The notes under the pieces were generated by a model. That model ran no database searches and was not told where the DNA came from. It saw only the letters and a program-made list of their open reading frames with translations. Shown one piece after another: positions 34,681 to 43,743 of a DNA stretch of 64,000 bases. The stretch spans positions 1-64,000 of the forward strand of contig DGAD01000022.1 of assembly GCA_002382805.1 (NCBI GenBank). The letters run 5' to 3'. Made by a program: the position numbers and the translations under genes. Within the stretch, counting starts at the first letter, position 1. The number at the start of each line of letters is the position of its first letter. This DNA comes from Clostridiales bacterium UBA4039. Its GTDB lineage: Bacteria; Bacillota; Clostridia; Lachnospirales; Vallitaleaceae.

Positions 34681-35655
34681 TTATTCTTTCATTTTATCTT
34701 TTGATTGAAATATTTTCTTTATCATCCATCGAATAACTTTATATCCTACAAATCCAAATATAAAGACAACAAGTAAAATTGGGCTTTGTGTGATAAAGAA
34801 TAGTGCCAATGCTTCAAAAAATCTTCCAACTGCTTTTACACTTTGTTTGAACCCATAACTCATTTTGTCAATAAAAGATGTTGGTTCTTCATCAATCACG
34901 GTCTCTTCAATGACCTCTTGTAAGCTTAAATGTACAGTGGTATAACTGATACGGTTTTCCAGATTACGAAACGAGGACATGTTACGTTCGATTTCATAAC
35001 GTACATCTGATAATTCTCGCTCAAGTTCTATAATATATTCTAACTCATCTGCCGTCTCTAAAATACTAATTAGACGTTCTTCTTGAACTTCTAGCGTCTT
35101 GATACGTGCGTCTAAATCATAGTATTGATTGGTCACATCATCTTGGTCGCTGGTTTCATTTAGTATATTGGCCCCAATGGTTTTAAGCCCTTCTAGAAAA
35201 TCAACAATTTGATCTTTGGGAATGCGAATTGTAAAGTTTCCATATCGTCGCTGCGTATAATTCGCACGCATATTACGTCCCGAAATTTGTGTGGATTCAT
35301 AGTATCCACTATGCATATTAATTAATTGATTTAACCGTGTCTGGGTCTCATCAAACGTTAATGTTTCCATTTCATAGTTATACGTTAAAATATACTTACG
35401 TGAATCATCCAGGTTCATACCTACCGGAACATTACTCGAGCCATCCACACCATAATTTTCATCTTCCATGGGTTTAGCTTCATAATCATCGACCGCATCA
35501 TAATCCATTGATATATCGCTGGTTTCTTCTGTCATGTTGCCGGCCTCTTGTTCCATAACACTCGAGCTCTTATCTCCTGATGCACATCCAATCATACTCA
35601 TGAGTATGAGAACGATTCCCAAGCTCAGCATACTTTTTTTCATGCGTCCTTTCAT
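34681..35655 (-). CDS. DUF4349 lipoprotein
   Basis: 324 residues from the chosen ATG. A lipoprotein signal ends with lipobox SMIGC. The DUF4349 region has TYNYEMETLTFDETQTRLNQLINMHSGYYESTQISG and NFTIRIPKDQIVDFLEGLKTIG, then a coiled coil (YYDLDARIKTLEVQEERLISILETAD), SYTTVHLSLQE and a C-terminal membrane helix. Function is unknown; a surface-anchored protein is predicted. The longest open frame starts 40 codons earlier, but GGGAGG lies 7 bases before the ATG at 35655. The ATG directly before it is also possible. Confidence 0.82.
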   Translation of the reverse strand: MKGRMKKSMLSLGIVLILMSMIGCASGDKSSSVMEQEAGNMTEETSDISMDYDAVDDYEAKPMEDENYGVDGSSNVPVGMNLDDSRKYILTYNYEMETLTFDETQTRLNQLINMHSGYYESTQISGRNMRANYTQRRYGNFTIRIPKDQIVDFLEGLKTIGANILNETSDQDDVTNQYYDLDARIKTLEVQEERLISILETADELEYIIELERELSDVRYEIERNMSSFRNLENRISYTTVHLSLQEVIEETVIDEEPTSFIDKMSYGFKQSVKAVGRFFEALALFFITQSPILLVVFIFGFVGYKVIRWMIKKIFQSKDKMKE

Positions 35656-35707
35656 CATAATTCCTCCCTTTTTTATCTCTGTGTTTATAAGGTTCTCCCT
35701 TATCTTT

Positions 35708-35716
35708 ATTATAACA
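35708..35716 (-). promoter_or_regulatory. Extended -10 promoter of the DUF4349 gene
   Basis: Minus strand TGT-TATAAT about 50 bases before the start. A small inverted repeat ATAAGG/CCTTAT (35687-35703) lies at the predicted transcription start. Confidence 0.55.
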
Positions 35717-35792
35717 CTATCTAGAACAATCCTAAATAGGTTTATGTTACACTTATATGACGAAATATTTTTCAATTTGTTCCCTTTTTACT

Positions 35793-35820
35793 TTGACATC
35801 TATTATATATCTGATACAAT
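35793..35820 (+). promoter_or_regulatory. Promoter of the M32 carboxypeptidase gene
   Basis: TTGACA (35793-35798), 16-base spacer, TACAAT (35815-35820), about 30 bases before the ATG. Confidence 0.8.
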
Positions 35821-35851
35821 GTTTTTAATAAACAAAGAAAGGGAATTTAGG

Positions 35852-37369
35852 ATGAATGACACACTGAAAAAACTTACTGAACAATTAAACGATCTTGACC
35901 ATGATATGGCCGCAATTACGTATATGGAGTCACTTCTAGGGTTCGACTCAATGACAACCGCCTCTAAAGATGGTGTCTTTGCACGTTCCGAAGTCATTAG
36001 TTTTGTCTCAACCTTATATTTTAATACTTTAATTAATCCAACTGTTGATAAGCTTCTACACGAACTTGGCAAGATAAGCCATCAGCTTGATCCTCTCACA
36101 CAAGCCAAGTTTCAACACTTTAAACGTGAATACGAAAAAATCAGCCCTATTCCTGTTAAAGAATACGCTGATTATCAGTCCCTGCTTGTCGAGTCTTCCA
36201 ACGCATGGGAAAAAGCAAAAAAAGCCGATGATTATAATCTTTTTGCACCCTATCTCAAAAAAGTTATCGAAACAACCAAACGTTTTATAAACTATCGAGG
36301 CTACACCGGACATCCCTATAATACTTTGCTAAATGATTATGAACCTGGTGCAACTGTTGAGATGCTTGACGAGTTTTTTGACGAACTTAAAGCGTCTATC
36401 GTTCCTCTAGTTCAACAAATTCAAGCGCAGCCTACACCTGAGACCTCGTTTCTAAACACAACCTTTCCCATTGCTGAGCAAGAAGCATTTTCATTATATA
36501 TTATGGAAGCACTGGACTTTCGCATGGATGGTGGCAGTTTATCCGAAAGCGAACATCCATTTACTCAAAACATGAGTCCAGATGATGTGCGTATTACAAC
36601 CCATTTTCATGAACAAGATTTAATTAACCCTATTTTTTCGACCATTCATGAAACAGGTCACGGTCTATACGAACAAAATATATCCAAAGAAATTGGCTTT
36701 AGCTGTTTGGCAACAGGTGTATCTATGGGAATTCATGAATCCCAATCACGTCTATACGAAAATAATTTCGGACGCAATCAAGCTTTTTGGAAAAGACATA
36801 TGCCAAAGTTAGTCGAATTGTTTCCAGATGTATTAGGGTCTATCTCTGTAGAGACCTTCACAAAAGCAATTAACAAAGTTGAACCTTCTCTTATTCGTGT
36901 AGATGCCGATGAGGTTACTTATCCACTTCATATTATGGTACGCTATGAAATGGAAAAAGAATTAATGGAACACGCCTTTGATATCAATGACTTACCTAAA
37001 CGCTGGGCCGATAAATATGAAGAATATGTCGGTGTTCGACCAACCACCGATGCTAACGGTATTCTTCAAGATGTCCATTGGTCAGAAGGTCTATTTGGCT
37101 ACTTCCCATCCTATGCTCTTGGAAGTGCATATGCTGCACAGTTTGAACATGCAATGCAAAAAGATTTAGATGTTTTAGACTGTCTAGAAGAAGGAAAAAT
37201 GGAGGAAATCCTTGCTTGGCTCTCCTCACATATTCATCAATACGGCTCCACACAAACACCTGCAAAGATTATTGAAGGCGCTAGCGGCGAAGCCTTTAAT
37301 CCAAAATTCTTTACGGATTACCTTACAAAAAAATATCAATCACTCTATAATCTTAAAGAAAGAATCTAA
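35852..37369 (+). CDS. Carboxypeptidase Taq-type metallopeptidase (M32)
   Basis: 505 residues, the normal M32 length. The zinc motif HETGH is in FSTIHETGHGLYEQN, followed by the M32 signature GIHESQSRLYENNFGR. Further conserved pieces are DVRITTHF and YPLHIMVRYEMEKELM. M32 enzymes are cytosolic zinc carboxypeptidases of broad specificity. The frame is open about 106 codons further upstream, but that crosses the promoter. GAAAGGG before ATG 35852 and the family N-terminus decide the start. The last 30 bases overlap the end of the convergent CapK-like gene. Confidence 0.95.
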   Translation: MNDTLKKLTEQLNDLDHDMAAITYMESLLGFDSMTTASKDGVFARSEVISFVSTLYFNTLINPTVDKLLHELGKISHQLDPLTQAKFQHFKREYEKISPIPVKEYADYQSLLVESSNAWEKAKKADDYNLFAPYLKKVIETTKRFINYRGYTGHPYNTLLNDYEPGATVEMLDEFFDELKASIVPLVQQIQAQPTPETSFLNTTFPIAEQEAFSLYIMEALDFRMDGGSLSESEHPFTQNMSPDDVRITTHFHEQDLINPIFSTIHETGHGLYEQNISKEIGFSCLATGVSMGIHESQSRLYENNFGRNQAFWKRHMPKLVELFPDVLGSISVETFTKAINKVEPSLIRVDADEVTYPLHIMVRYEMEKELMEHAFDINDLPKRWADKYEEYVGVRPTTDANGILQDVHWSEGLFGYFPSYALGSAYAAQFEHAMQKDLDVLDCLEEGKMEEILAWLSSHIHQYGSTQTPAKIIEGASGEAFNPKFFTDYLTKKYQSLYNLKERI

Positions 37370-38770
37370 ATTAAGTCTCTGGTCAATCATCGAATATTTT
37401 CCATTGGCTTTTACCGGAAGATCGTCTACATATTCAATTGTGTAGGCGATTTTTTCTTGTGTTTTTTCATGTAATTGCATCATTATTTTCTTCGTATCGT
37501 GATCACTTAAAGGATGTGTTACCACTAATTTTAAGACAACCTCTCCCACCGTATCTTGGTAATATTGATATCGAATAATCTGGTCAAAAACATCCGAATG
37601 CATATTTAATGATGTAAGTGATACAAAAGAATGGTCTTGATTAATTAAGACATCTTGTCGCCACCGTCCATGAATATCTTCTAAACGTCGATGACTCCTT
37701 CCGCAGGAACATGATGGTTGCATTGACCAACTAGCCATATCTCCTGTGTGGTAGCGAATAAGCGGCATCCCTTGATTACAAAATCCCGTAGCCACAATTT
37801 CTCCAACACGATCATCTTCGATAACTTGACCATTCTCATCGATAATCTCAATATATCCATAACTTGGTTCTACATGATAAGCATAACTTTCTTCACACTC
37901 GCCGGCAATAACAAGCCGCTCTGAATGCCCATAGAACCCAAAGACACGACAACCAAATATCTCTTCAACATATGTACGTTGTGTATCAATAATATTTTCA
38001 CTAATAGCTAATATACCTTTGAATTTATGCTTAAGCTCTATCCCATTGTGTCCAATAAATTTTGCCAAAATAATGATAGCTGACATATATCCATGAATAA
38101 ATTCCGGTCGATACTTTTCAATCACACGACAATATTCTTTAAGATTTTCTACATTCATATCAAAAATATTGCAGCTAAGTTCCTTACGCAGTGCGTCATA
38201 TTGCCAGTTTTTGCCTTTTTGTGCCTGTTCACGAAAAACAGCTCCTCGAAGCACAAGACGTGAACTATTGGCCTTATAGCCTACACGTGTCCACATATGA
38301 TTGATATACGCCCATTCTTTCATCACCGTATCTGCATCCAGGTAAAATCCTACTGGATTTCCAGTTGTTCCGGATGTTGTCTTATAAATCAACGTATTCT
38401 TATCCACATTTTGCGCAACTAAACGTTCTTGATTAACCATTAAATCTTTTCGAGTTAAAAAAGGGATATATTTAATATCCTTAATACCTGTAAAGTCCTC
38501 TACCCGTATATTCTCTTTGTCGAAAAGTTCGCGGTAATAAGGAACATGTTTATAGGCATGATCTATTAACGCTAAAAACAAATGATCAACCGCTATATCT
38601 TGCTCTTTTTTTGTCGCGTATTGATCACGTTCCAATTGCTTAAATTGCTGTTCAAAAACCTTTCCAAAGCGTTTAGACGCAGGTATAATGTTCGAAAGGT
38701 ATCCTAAAATATTGGTAACGCTTAACGGTATCTTTGCATAGTACTTTTTAAGTAAATTAAATAAACGCAT
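37340..38770 (-). CDS. PaaK/CapK-type adenylate-forming ligase
   Basis: 476 residues. The AMP-binding motif YKTTSGTTGNPVGFYLD is at about residues 135-150, with FYGHSERLVIAGECE and GEIVATGFCNQGMPLIRYHTGD later. A Cys-rich CSCGRSHRRLEDIHGR element, typical of phenylacetate-CoA ligase relatives, follows. It activates a carboxylic acid as an adenylate, perhaps for transfer to CoA or a surface polymer. The substrate is unknown. CapK-like members often lie in polysaccharide clusters, but no glycosyltransferases are adjacent. AAGGATGAG precedes the ATG. Confidence 0.85.
   Translation of the reverse strand: MRLFNLLKKYYAKIPLSVTNILGYLSNIIPASKRFGKVFEQQFKQLERDQYATKKEQDIAVDHLFLALIDHAYKHVPYYRELFDKENIRVEDFTGIKDIKYIPFLTRKDLMVNQERLVAQNVDKNTLIYKTTSGTTGNPVGFYLDADTVMKEWAYINHMWTRVGYKANSSRLVLRGAVFREQAQKGKNWQYDALRKELSCNIFDMNVENLKEYCRVIEKYRPEFIHGYMSAIIILAKFIGHNGIELKHKFKGILAISENIIDTQRTYVEEIFGCRVFGFYGHSERLVIAGECEESYAYHVEPSYGYIEIIDENGQVIEDDRVGEIVATGFCNQGMPLIRYHTGDMASWSMQPSCSCGRSHRRLEDIHGRWRQDVLINQDHSFVSLTSLNMHSDVFDQIIRYQYYQDTVGEVVLKLVVTHPLSDHDTKKIMMQLHEKTQEKIAYTIEYVDDLPVKANGKYSMIDQRLNLDSFFKIIE
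37421..37456 (+). terminator. Terminator of the M32 gene, inside the opposing CapK-like gene
   Basis: Stem ATCGTCTACA/TGTAGGCGAT (37421-37430 with 37441-37450, one G-T pair), 10-base loop, then a run of T. It lies about 50 bases past the M32 stop, on the antisense strand of the CapK-like coding sequence. Confidence 0.8.
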
Positions 38771-38799
38771 GGTCTCATCCTTTACATTAGACTCATTTA

Positions 38800-40452
38800 T
38801 TAATTAGTGACTATTTTTTCTGCAATCTTTATTCCGTCAATGGCTGCTGACATTATTCCACCAGCATATCCAGCCCCTTCACCTGCCGGATACAACCCAT
38901 ATATATTACTCATCCCCTGTTCATTACGAATAATGCGCACCGGTGACGACGTTCTTGTCTCAACTCCAATAAGCCGCGCCTTGGGATGATTAAATCCGTC
39001 GATAATTTTGCCAAAGTATTCAATCCCTTCAACTAGTGAACATGCAACGCCAGAAGGTAAACATTCATGTAATGGCGCTTCTGTTAATGGGTTTTCACAG
39101 GTGCTTTTAATGTAATCTTCTTGATGTATTGTTGTTTTAACAACTGTATCGGCTGTGGTCTCACCCATGACATCACATTTGAAGTTTACATAATCTTGTG
39201 TCGGTAAACTATAGTCGCTTCCTGCAATTTTATATGCTTGTCTTTCCCATTTTCTTTGAAACTCAATTCCCGCCAAAGGAGAATCATCCTGAAAATCTTC
39301 CTTGGACACTGTCGCGATAATAGCACTATTGGCATTTGATGCATTACGAGCAAACTGGCTCATGCCGTTGCACACAACAGCCTCCGGCTCTGACGCACCA
39401 TTAACGACAAATCCTCCTGGGCACATACAAAACGAATACACGCCGCGTCCGTTTGTCGCTTGATAAGTCAACTTATAATCTGCCGCCGGCAAGTCGTATC
39501 CTATATTTTCCACTCCGTATTGTGCTCCATCAATCCATTCTTGAGGATGTTCAATGCGAAGCCCCACTGCAAAAGGCTTTGCTTCCATCGTAACATTTAA
39601 TTGGTATAAGCATTCAAATGTTCGTCGTGAACTATGGCCAATAGCAAGTATGAGTTGATCGCAAGGAATCTTTTTTCTAACATCCTTTTTGATGTCAACA
39701 CATTCAATTCCTATGATTTTCCCTTCGTTAATCATGGGTTTCTCAAAAAAGGTATTAAAATGATACACGCCACCAAGTTCAATGATTTTTTTGCGCATAC
39801 TCTCTACAATTTTAATTAGGTAATCGGTTCCTACATGGGGTTTATTCATATAAAGAATCGAAGGGTCCGCGCCATGTTCAACAAATGTTTCTAGAATAAA
39901 TTGTTTTCGCAAAAATTTATCTTTTACCCCTGTATTTAACTTCCCATCTGAAAAAGTTCCCGCTCCACCTTCGCCAAACTGAATATTACTATACTCATCA
40001 AGTTGTCCATTTTTAAAAAACTCTTGTATTTTATGTTGACGAACCGAGGCTTGCTCGCCTTGCTCAATGATAATTGGACAATGTCCATGGGTTGCCAACG
40101 CATAGGCCGCAAATAGCCCTGCTGGTCCTGAACCGATAATGACGGGGCGTTGTGTAAGCGCTTCTTTTCGTTGTGGAAAAACATAGGTCTTCTTCGAATA
40201 ACTAGTGGCATTTACCTTTTTTAATGCAAGGCTATCAAGCACATCCATAACATCAGCAATCAGTGTATACACACCTTTTAACTGTGGTTTTTTTCTTGCA
40301 TCAATCGAAAATTTGTCAATACACACACCACGAATCCTTGACTCTTGTATGCGCAGTTTCTTTGACAACATTCGAATCAACGTCTTATCGGAATGTAGAT
40401 ATCCTTTTTCTGGTTGAATCTCTATGACTATATTTGGTACTTTTATTAACAT
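38800..40452 (-). CDS. FAD-dependent oxidoreductase, COG2509 type
   Basis: 550 residues. An N-terminal ~90-residue domain precedes the dinucleotide-binding motif VIIGSGPAGLFAAYALATHG. Family-specific stretches are FGEGGAGTFSDGKLNTGVKD, KPFAVGLRIEHPQEWID, CMCPGGFVVNGASE and YPAGEGAGYAGGIMSAAIDGIKIAE. The protein is a predicted cytosolic flavoprotein; its reaction is not established. AAGGGAAAACC precedes the ATG. It lies 14 bases from a second flavoprotein gene of a different family. Confidence 0.88.
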   Translation of the reverse strand: MLIKVPNIVIEIQPEKGYLHSDKTLIRMLSKKLRIQESRIRGVCIDKFSIDARKKPQLKGVYTLIADVMDVLDSLALKKVNATSYSKKTYVFPQRKEALTQRPVIIGSGPAGLFAAYALATHGHCPIIIEQGEQASVRQHKIQEFFKNGQLDEYSNIQFGEGGAGTFSDGKLNTGVKDKFLRKQFILETFVEHGADPSILYMNKPHVGTDYLIKIVESMRKKIIELGGVYHFNTFFEKPMINEGKIIGIECVDIKKDVRKKIPCDQLILAIGHSSRRTFECLYQLNVTMEAKPFAVGLRIEHPQEWIDGAQYGVENIGYDLPAADYKLTYQATNGRGVYSFCMCPGGFVVNGASEPEAVVCNGMSQFARNASNANSAIIATVSKEDFQDDSPLAGIEFQRKWERQAYKIAGSDYSLPTQDYVNFKCDVMGETTADTVVKTTIHQEDYIKSTCENPLTEAPLHECLPSGVACSLVEGIEYFGKIIDGFNHPKARLIGVETRTSSPVRIIRNEQGMSNIYGLYPAGEGAGYAGGIMSAAIDGIKIAEKIVTN

Positions 40453-40466
40453 GGTTTTCCCTTCTT

Positions 40467-41699
40467 TTATCCTTGTAAAATATCTTGGCTCACAACAGCT
40501 GCACTACTTATAGCCCATTGTAAGTTATAGCCACCACAATCTCCATCAATGTCTAAAACTTCACCGATAAAGTAAAGCTTTTTTTGTTTTGTAGATTCTA
40601 GCGTTTGCGGGTCAACTTCATAGCAACTAACGCCACCTTTCGTAACTTGGGCTTGATTCCAAATATACGTACTTTCAATGGTCTGCCAAAAATTCTTTAA
40701 TCCTTTTGCTAGGGCATGCCGCTCTTTTTTGGTTATATTTGCCGCCTGTTTAAGGTGATCTAACTCCAGATACTTTATGAGCGGTATAATTAATCGCTGA
40801 TTAATATATCCATTAAGCACCTGCTCCAAGCTACGGGTTGGAAATTGTGTAAAACGTGTAGTCAAATATGCATCAATTTCTTCATGTGTTTTTTCCGGAA
40901 AAAAATCTAAATGAACCGACAACGACATCCCCTTTTTAAGTAGAGGTGCAACAAGTGTTGATAATTGCAAAATCGTCGGACCTGACAATCCATACTCTGT
41001 AAAAAGAACTTCTCCTACTTCTTCACGAAGAACTGTCTGTGTCTCGTCACAAACAAGTTGAGCTTTAGCTTGTACTTTAAGTCCTTTTAGGCTCTTATTA
41101 TACATACTTTTCGTAACTAGCTGGACAATGGACGGCATGGGTTCTATAATCTGATGACCAAAAGATTTTGCCAAAGCATATCCATCTCCAGTAGAACCTG
41201 AAGCGGAATAACTTTTACCTCCAGTAGCTATGATGAGGTATTCGCCATAAAAAGTTTGCTCTTGTCCATACACACGAAACTTATTAGTGTACTCAATATC
41301 TAATATTCGTTGATGATAAATAATCTCAACCCCAAGCTCTGTTGCTCTATATAATAACGCTTTGACCACGCTACTTGCCTGTAAACTCTGAGGATAAAGT
41401 TTTCCTTCTTCTAATTCGACCAAATCAATACCAATTGATTGAAAAAAAAGAACGGTCTGACTTAAATCAAACTGGGAATAAATATTTTGAAATATATTGA
41501 CTGTTGATGAATGATAATTTTGTGAGGATATATGTTGGTTGGATATGTTACACCGACCATTACCCGTAACCGCCAGTTTTTTTCCAATTTTATCATTACG
41601 TTCAAACAAAGTGACTTTTGCACCGTTTTGAGCAGCAATAATTGCGGCTGTCATTCCAGCCATGCCACCGCCTATAATGATTATTTTTTTCTTTGCCAT
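40467..41699 (-). CDS. HI0933/BaiN-like flavoprotein
   Basis: 410 residues. FAD-binding IIIGGGMAGMTAAIIAAQNGAKVTLFERNDKIGKKLAVTGNGRCNISN at the N-terminus is diagnostic of the HI0933 family, and the C-terminus has GEVLDIDGDCGGYNLQWAISSA. The related BaiN takes part in bile-acid reduction, but most members are uncharacterised, so no such function is claimed here. AGGAGAAAAG precedes the ATG. Confidence 0.9.
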   Translation of the reverse strand: MAKKKIIIIGGGMAGMTAAIIAAQNGAKVTLFERNDKIGKKLAVTGNGRCNISNQHISSQNYHSSTVNIFQNIYSQFDLSQTVLFFQSIGIDLVELEEGKLYPQSLQASSVVKALLYRATELGVEIIYHQRILDIEYTNKFRVYGQEQTFYGEYLIIATGGKSYSASGSTGDGYALAKSFGHQIIEPMPSIVQLVTKSMYNKSLKGLKVQAKAQLVCDETQTVLREEVGEVLFTEYGLSGPTILQLSTLVAPLLKKGMSLSVHLDFFPEKTHEEIDAYLTTRFTQFPTRSLEQVLNGYINQRLIIPLIKYLELDHLKQAANITKKERHALAKGLKNFWQTIESTYIWNQAQVTKGGVSCYEVDPQTLESTKQKKLYFIGEVLDIDGDCGGYNLQWAISSAAVVSQDILQG

Positions 41700-41708
41700 T
41701 CTTTTCTC

Positions 41709-43304
41709 CTATAAAAAACGTTTGAATTTATTCCCAAAAGGAATCTCTTCTAACTCTTTTTGATTAAATGCCTTTAATTTTAAAATACTAACTCCATAAA
41801 TCAGAACTGCTAAAGGCAAAATGATAAGCAACGCATGTTCTCCTAACATCTTTATGGTCAATAGCTTGTAGCAAATAAGTGTAACCCCTCCCATAATCAG
41901 CGAACTCATCAATGGGGCAATAAGCGTTTTGTACATGTCGATACGAAACGTAATCTCTTGACGCACTGCTCGAAAATTCAAAAATGCAGATACCCCTGCA
42001 AAAATAATATTTGTAATAACAGCTCCGTATAGATTTAAATCAAAAACATACAAAAGAACAATATTAAACAAAACTTTTGTCACTAAGGAAATCAATGCAT
42101 TTTTCACCGGGATATTAAGTCGATTTAATCCCTGCAATAGCCCAATAGATATTGTAGAGACGCCAAAAAACACAATTGAAAGCGACCCAATCTGTAAAAT
42201 TGATGTGGTCATTGCCAAATGATCTAAATTCGTAAATAAAAGTTCTAAAATTGGTTTTGCATAAATCATAATTCCAATCATCGACGGAAATGTAATCATC
42301 AAAACCGAACGAATAGATAAATCAATCTTTTTTGCAAGTAGCTTTGAATCTCCACGAACCAGCGATGAGGTCACACTAGGAATGGATGCTGTTGCCATAG
42401 CCGAAGCAATCGACACAGGCAGTGTAATAATAATCTTATACTTTCCTTCTAAAATACCATATAACATTGCGATTTGATCTGGTATGTACCCATGAAATGC
42501 AAGCGCTTTGTTAAACATAATCGTATCTATAAGGTTGGTCAGATGAAACGTTGATGTTCCAATGACCATCGGAATAGAAGTCATCAGCAACAACTTCCAA
42601 TAATAAAATACCGCATGATCTACATAAGGATTTTGATCACGCTCAATACGCCGTGAAATCATTGGTTTGGATGCAATATAGACAAAAACAATAAAAATCA
42701 ATCCAAACATTGCACCAAATGCGGTTCCTAAACTCGATCCTGCCGCACCATACTCAAACCCATGCTTTAACAAAAGCATGGCAAGTACAATACTAAAGAC
42801 AGCGTTAAACACTTGTTCAACAATTTGAGAAATCGCTGTTGGAACCATTGTGTTCATGCCTTGAAAATATCCTCGAAAAACAGACAGCATACTAAAAATC
42901 AAGAGTGCCGGCGCAAGACCTTGTAATGCAACCGCCGCATTAGGAATCTCAATAAAGTTTGCAATCATTTGTGCGCCAAAATAAAGGATAGCCGTAAACA
43001 CAATACCAATAATTAACGAAAACACTAGCGAAAATTTAAAAATCAAATGAGCTTCTCGGTATTTTTTCTTCGCCAGTTTTGCCGATACAATTCTAGATAT
43101 TGCTGCCGGGAATCCGTAGGAGGACAATATAAGCAAGTAGGAATATACCGTATATGCACTTGCATAGTATCCACTTCCTTCATCCGTTAAAATATTAATT
43201 AAAGGGATACGATATAATAGACCAATAAGCCGGACAATAAGTCCGGCTATGGCTAATATTGAACCTTGTAAAAGTAAGTTACTTTTTTTTGAACGATGCT
43301 CCAT
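41709..43304 (-). CDS. MurJ/SpoVB-like lipid-linked oligosaccharide flippase
   Basis: 531 residues with about 14 hydrophobic segments and the MOP-superfamily start LLLQGSILAIAGLIVRLIGLLYRIPL. Also typical are LLILSSYGFPAAISRIVSAKLA and SVFRGYFQGMNTMVPTAISQIVEQ, close to the SpoVB/YtgP group. Relatives move lipid II or other lipid-linked sugars across the membrane. Whether this one serves vegetative wall growth or the spore cortex cannot be decided. AAAGGAGAGG precedes the ATG. Confidence 0.87.
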   Translation of the reverse strand: MEHRSKKSNLLLQGSILAIAGLIVRLIGLLYRIPLINILTDEGSGYYASAYTVYSYLLILSSYGFPAAISRIVSAKLAKKKYREAHLIFKFSLVFSLIIGIVFTAILYFGAQMIANFIEIPNAAVALQGLAPALLIFSMLSVFRGYFQGMNTMVPTAISQIVEQVFNAVFSIVLAMLLLKHGFEYGAAGSSLGTAFGAMFGLIFIVFVYIASKPMISRRIERDQNPYVDHAVFYYWKLLLMTSIPMVIGTSTFHLTNLIDTIMFNKALAFHGYIPDQIAMLYGILEGKYKIIITLPVSIASAMATASIPSVTSSLVRGDSKLLAKKIDLSIRSVLMITFPSMIGIMIYAKPILELLFTNLDHLAMTTSILQIGSLSIVFFGVSTISIGLLQGLNRLNIPVKNALISLVTKVLFNIVLLYVFDLNLYGAVITNIIFAGVSAFLNFRAVRQEITFRIDMYKTLIAPLMSSLIMGGVTLICYKLLTIKMLGEHALLIILPLAVLIYGVSILKLKAFNQKELEEIPFGNKFKRFL

Positions 43305-43316
43305 GTTCCTCTCCTT

Positions 43317-43742
43317 TTATTTCTTTTTATTTGGAATGGCATTATCAAACATGTATGGCATCACTTCTTTTACACTAGATACCACTGTGTTTCCCTTCGC
43401 ATCTTCAAAATAGATTGTCGCATCCGGCATAAGTTCACTCATTACCTGTCGACAAACTCCGCATGGATAGGTAACATCTTCTGCTGAACTAACGATTGCA
43501 ATTGCATCAATCTCTGTATCTCCTTCAGATATAGCTTTAAAGATAGCAGTTCTTTCTGCACAATTGGTTGCGCTAAACGCAGCATTTTCAATATTACATC
43601 CTCGATAAATTTTTCCGCTTTTCGTACGAAGGGCTGCACCTACTTGAAACCCTGAATAAGGGGCATACGCATATTCTCTTGCATATTTTGCTTCTTGTAA
43701 TAATACTTTATCCATCAATTCTTTTTGCTCATTTTTCATCAT
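43317..43742 (-). CDS. cdd: Cytidine deaminase
   Basis: 141 residues, the tetrameric small form. Zinc ligands are Cys61 (in the CAE motif with Glu63 as proton shuttle) and Cys94 and Cys97 (PCGVCRQ). YAPYSGFQVGAAL and GCNIENAAFSATNCAERTAI are classical. The enzyme turns cytidine and deoxycytidine into uridines for pyrimidine salvage. Two adjacent ATGs follow GGAG; either could be used, changing the product by one residue. In many Bacillota cdd follows ybeY and dgkA, but here a DUF3048 gene intervenes. Confidence 0.96.
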   Translation of the reverse strand: MMKNEQKELMDKVLLQEAKYAREYAYAPYSGFQVGAALRTKSGKIYRGCNIENAAFSATNCAERTAIFKAISEGDTEIDAIAIVSSAEDVTYPCGVCRQVMSELMPDATIYFEDAKGNTVVSSVKEVMPYMFDNAIPNKKK

Positions 43743-43743
43743 A

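Noticed and set aside
35534..35851. N-terminal extension of the M32 carboxypeptidase reading frame
   Set aside because: The extension runs through the promoter and the divergent DUF4349 leader, lacks a binding site, and M32 enzymes start at the equivalent of codon 35852.
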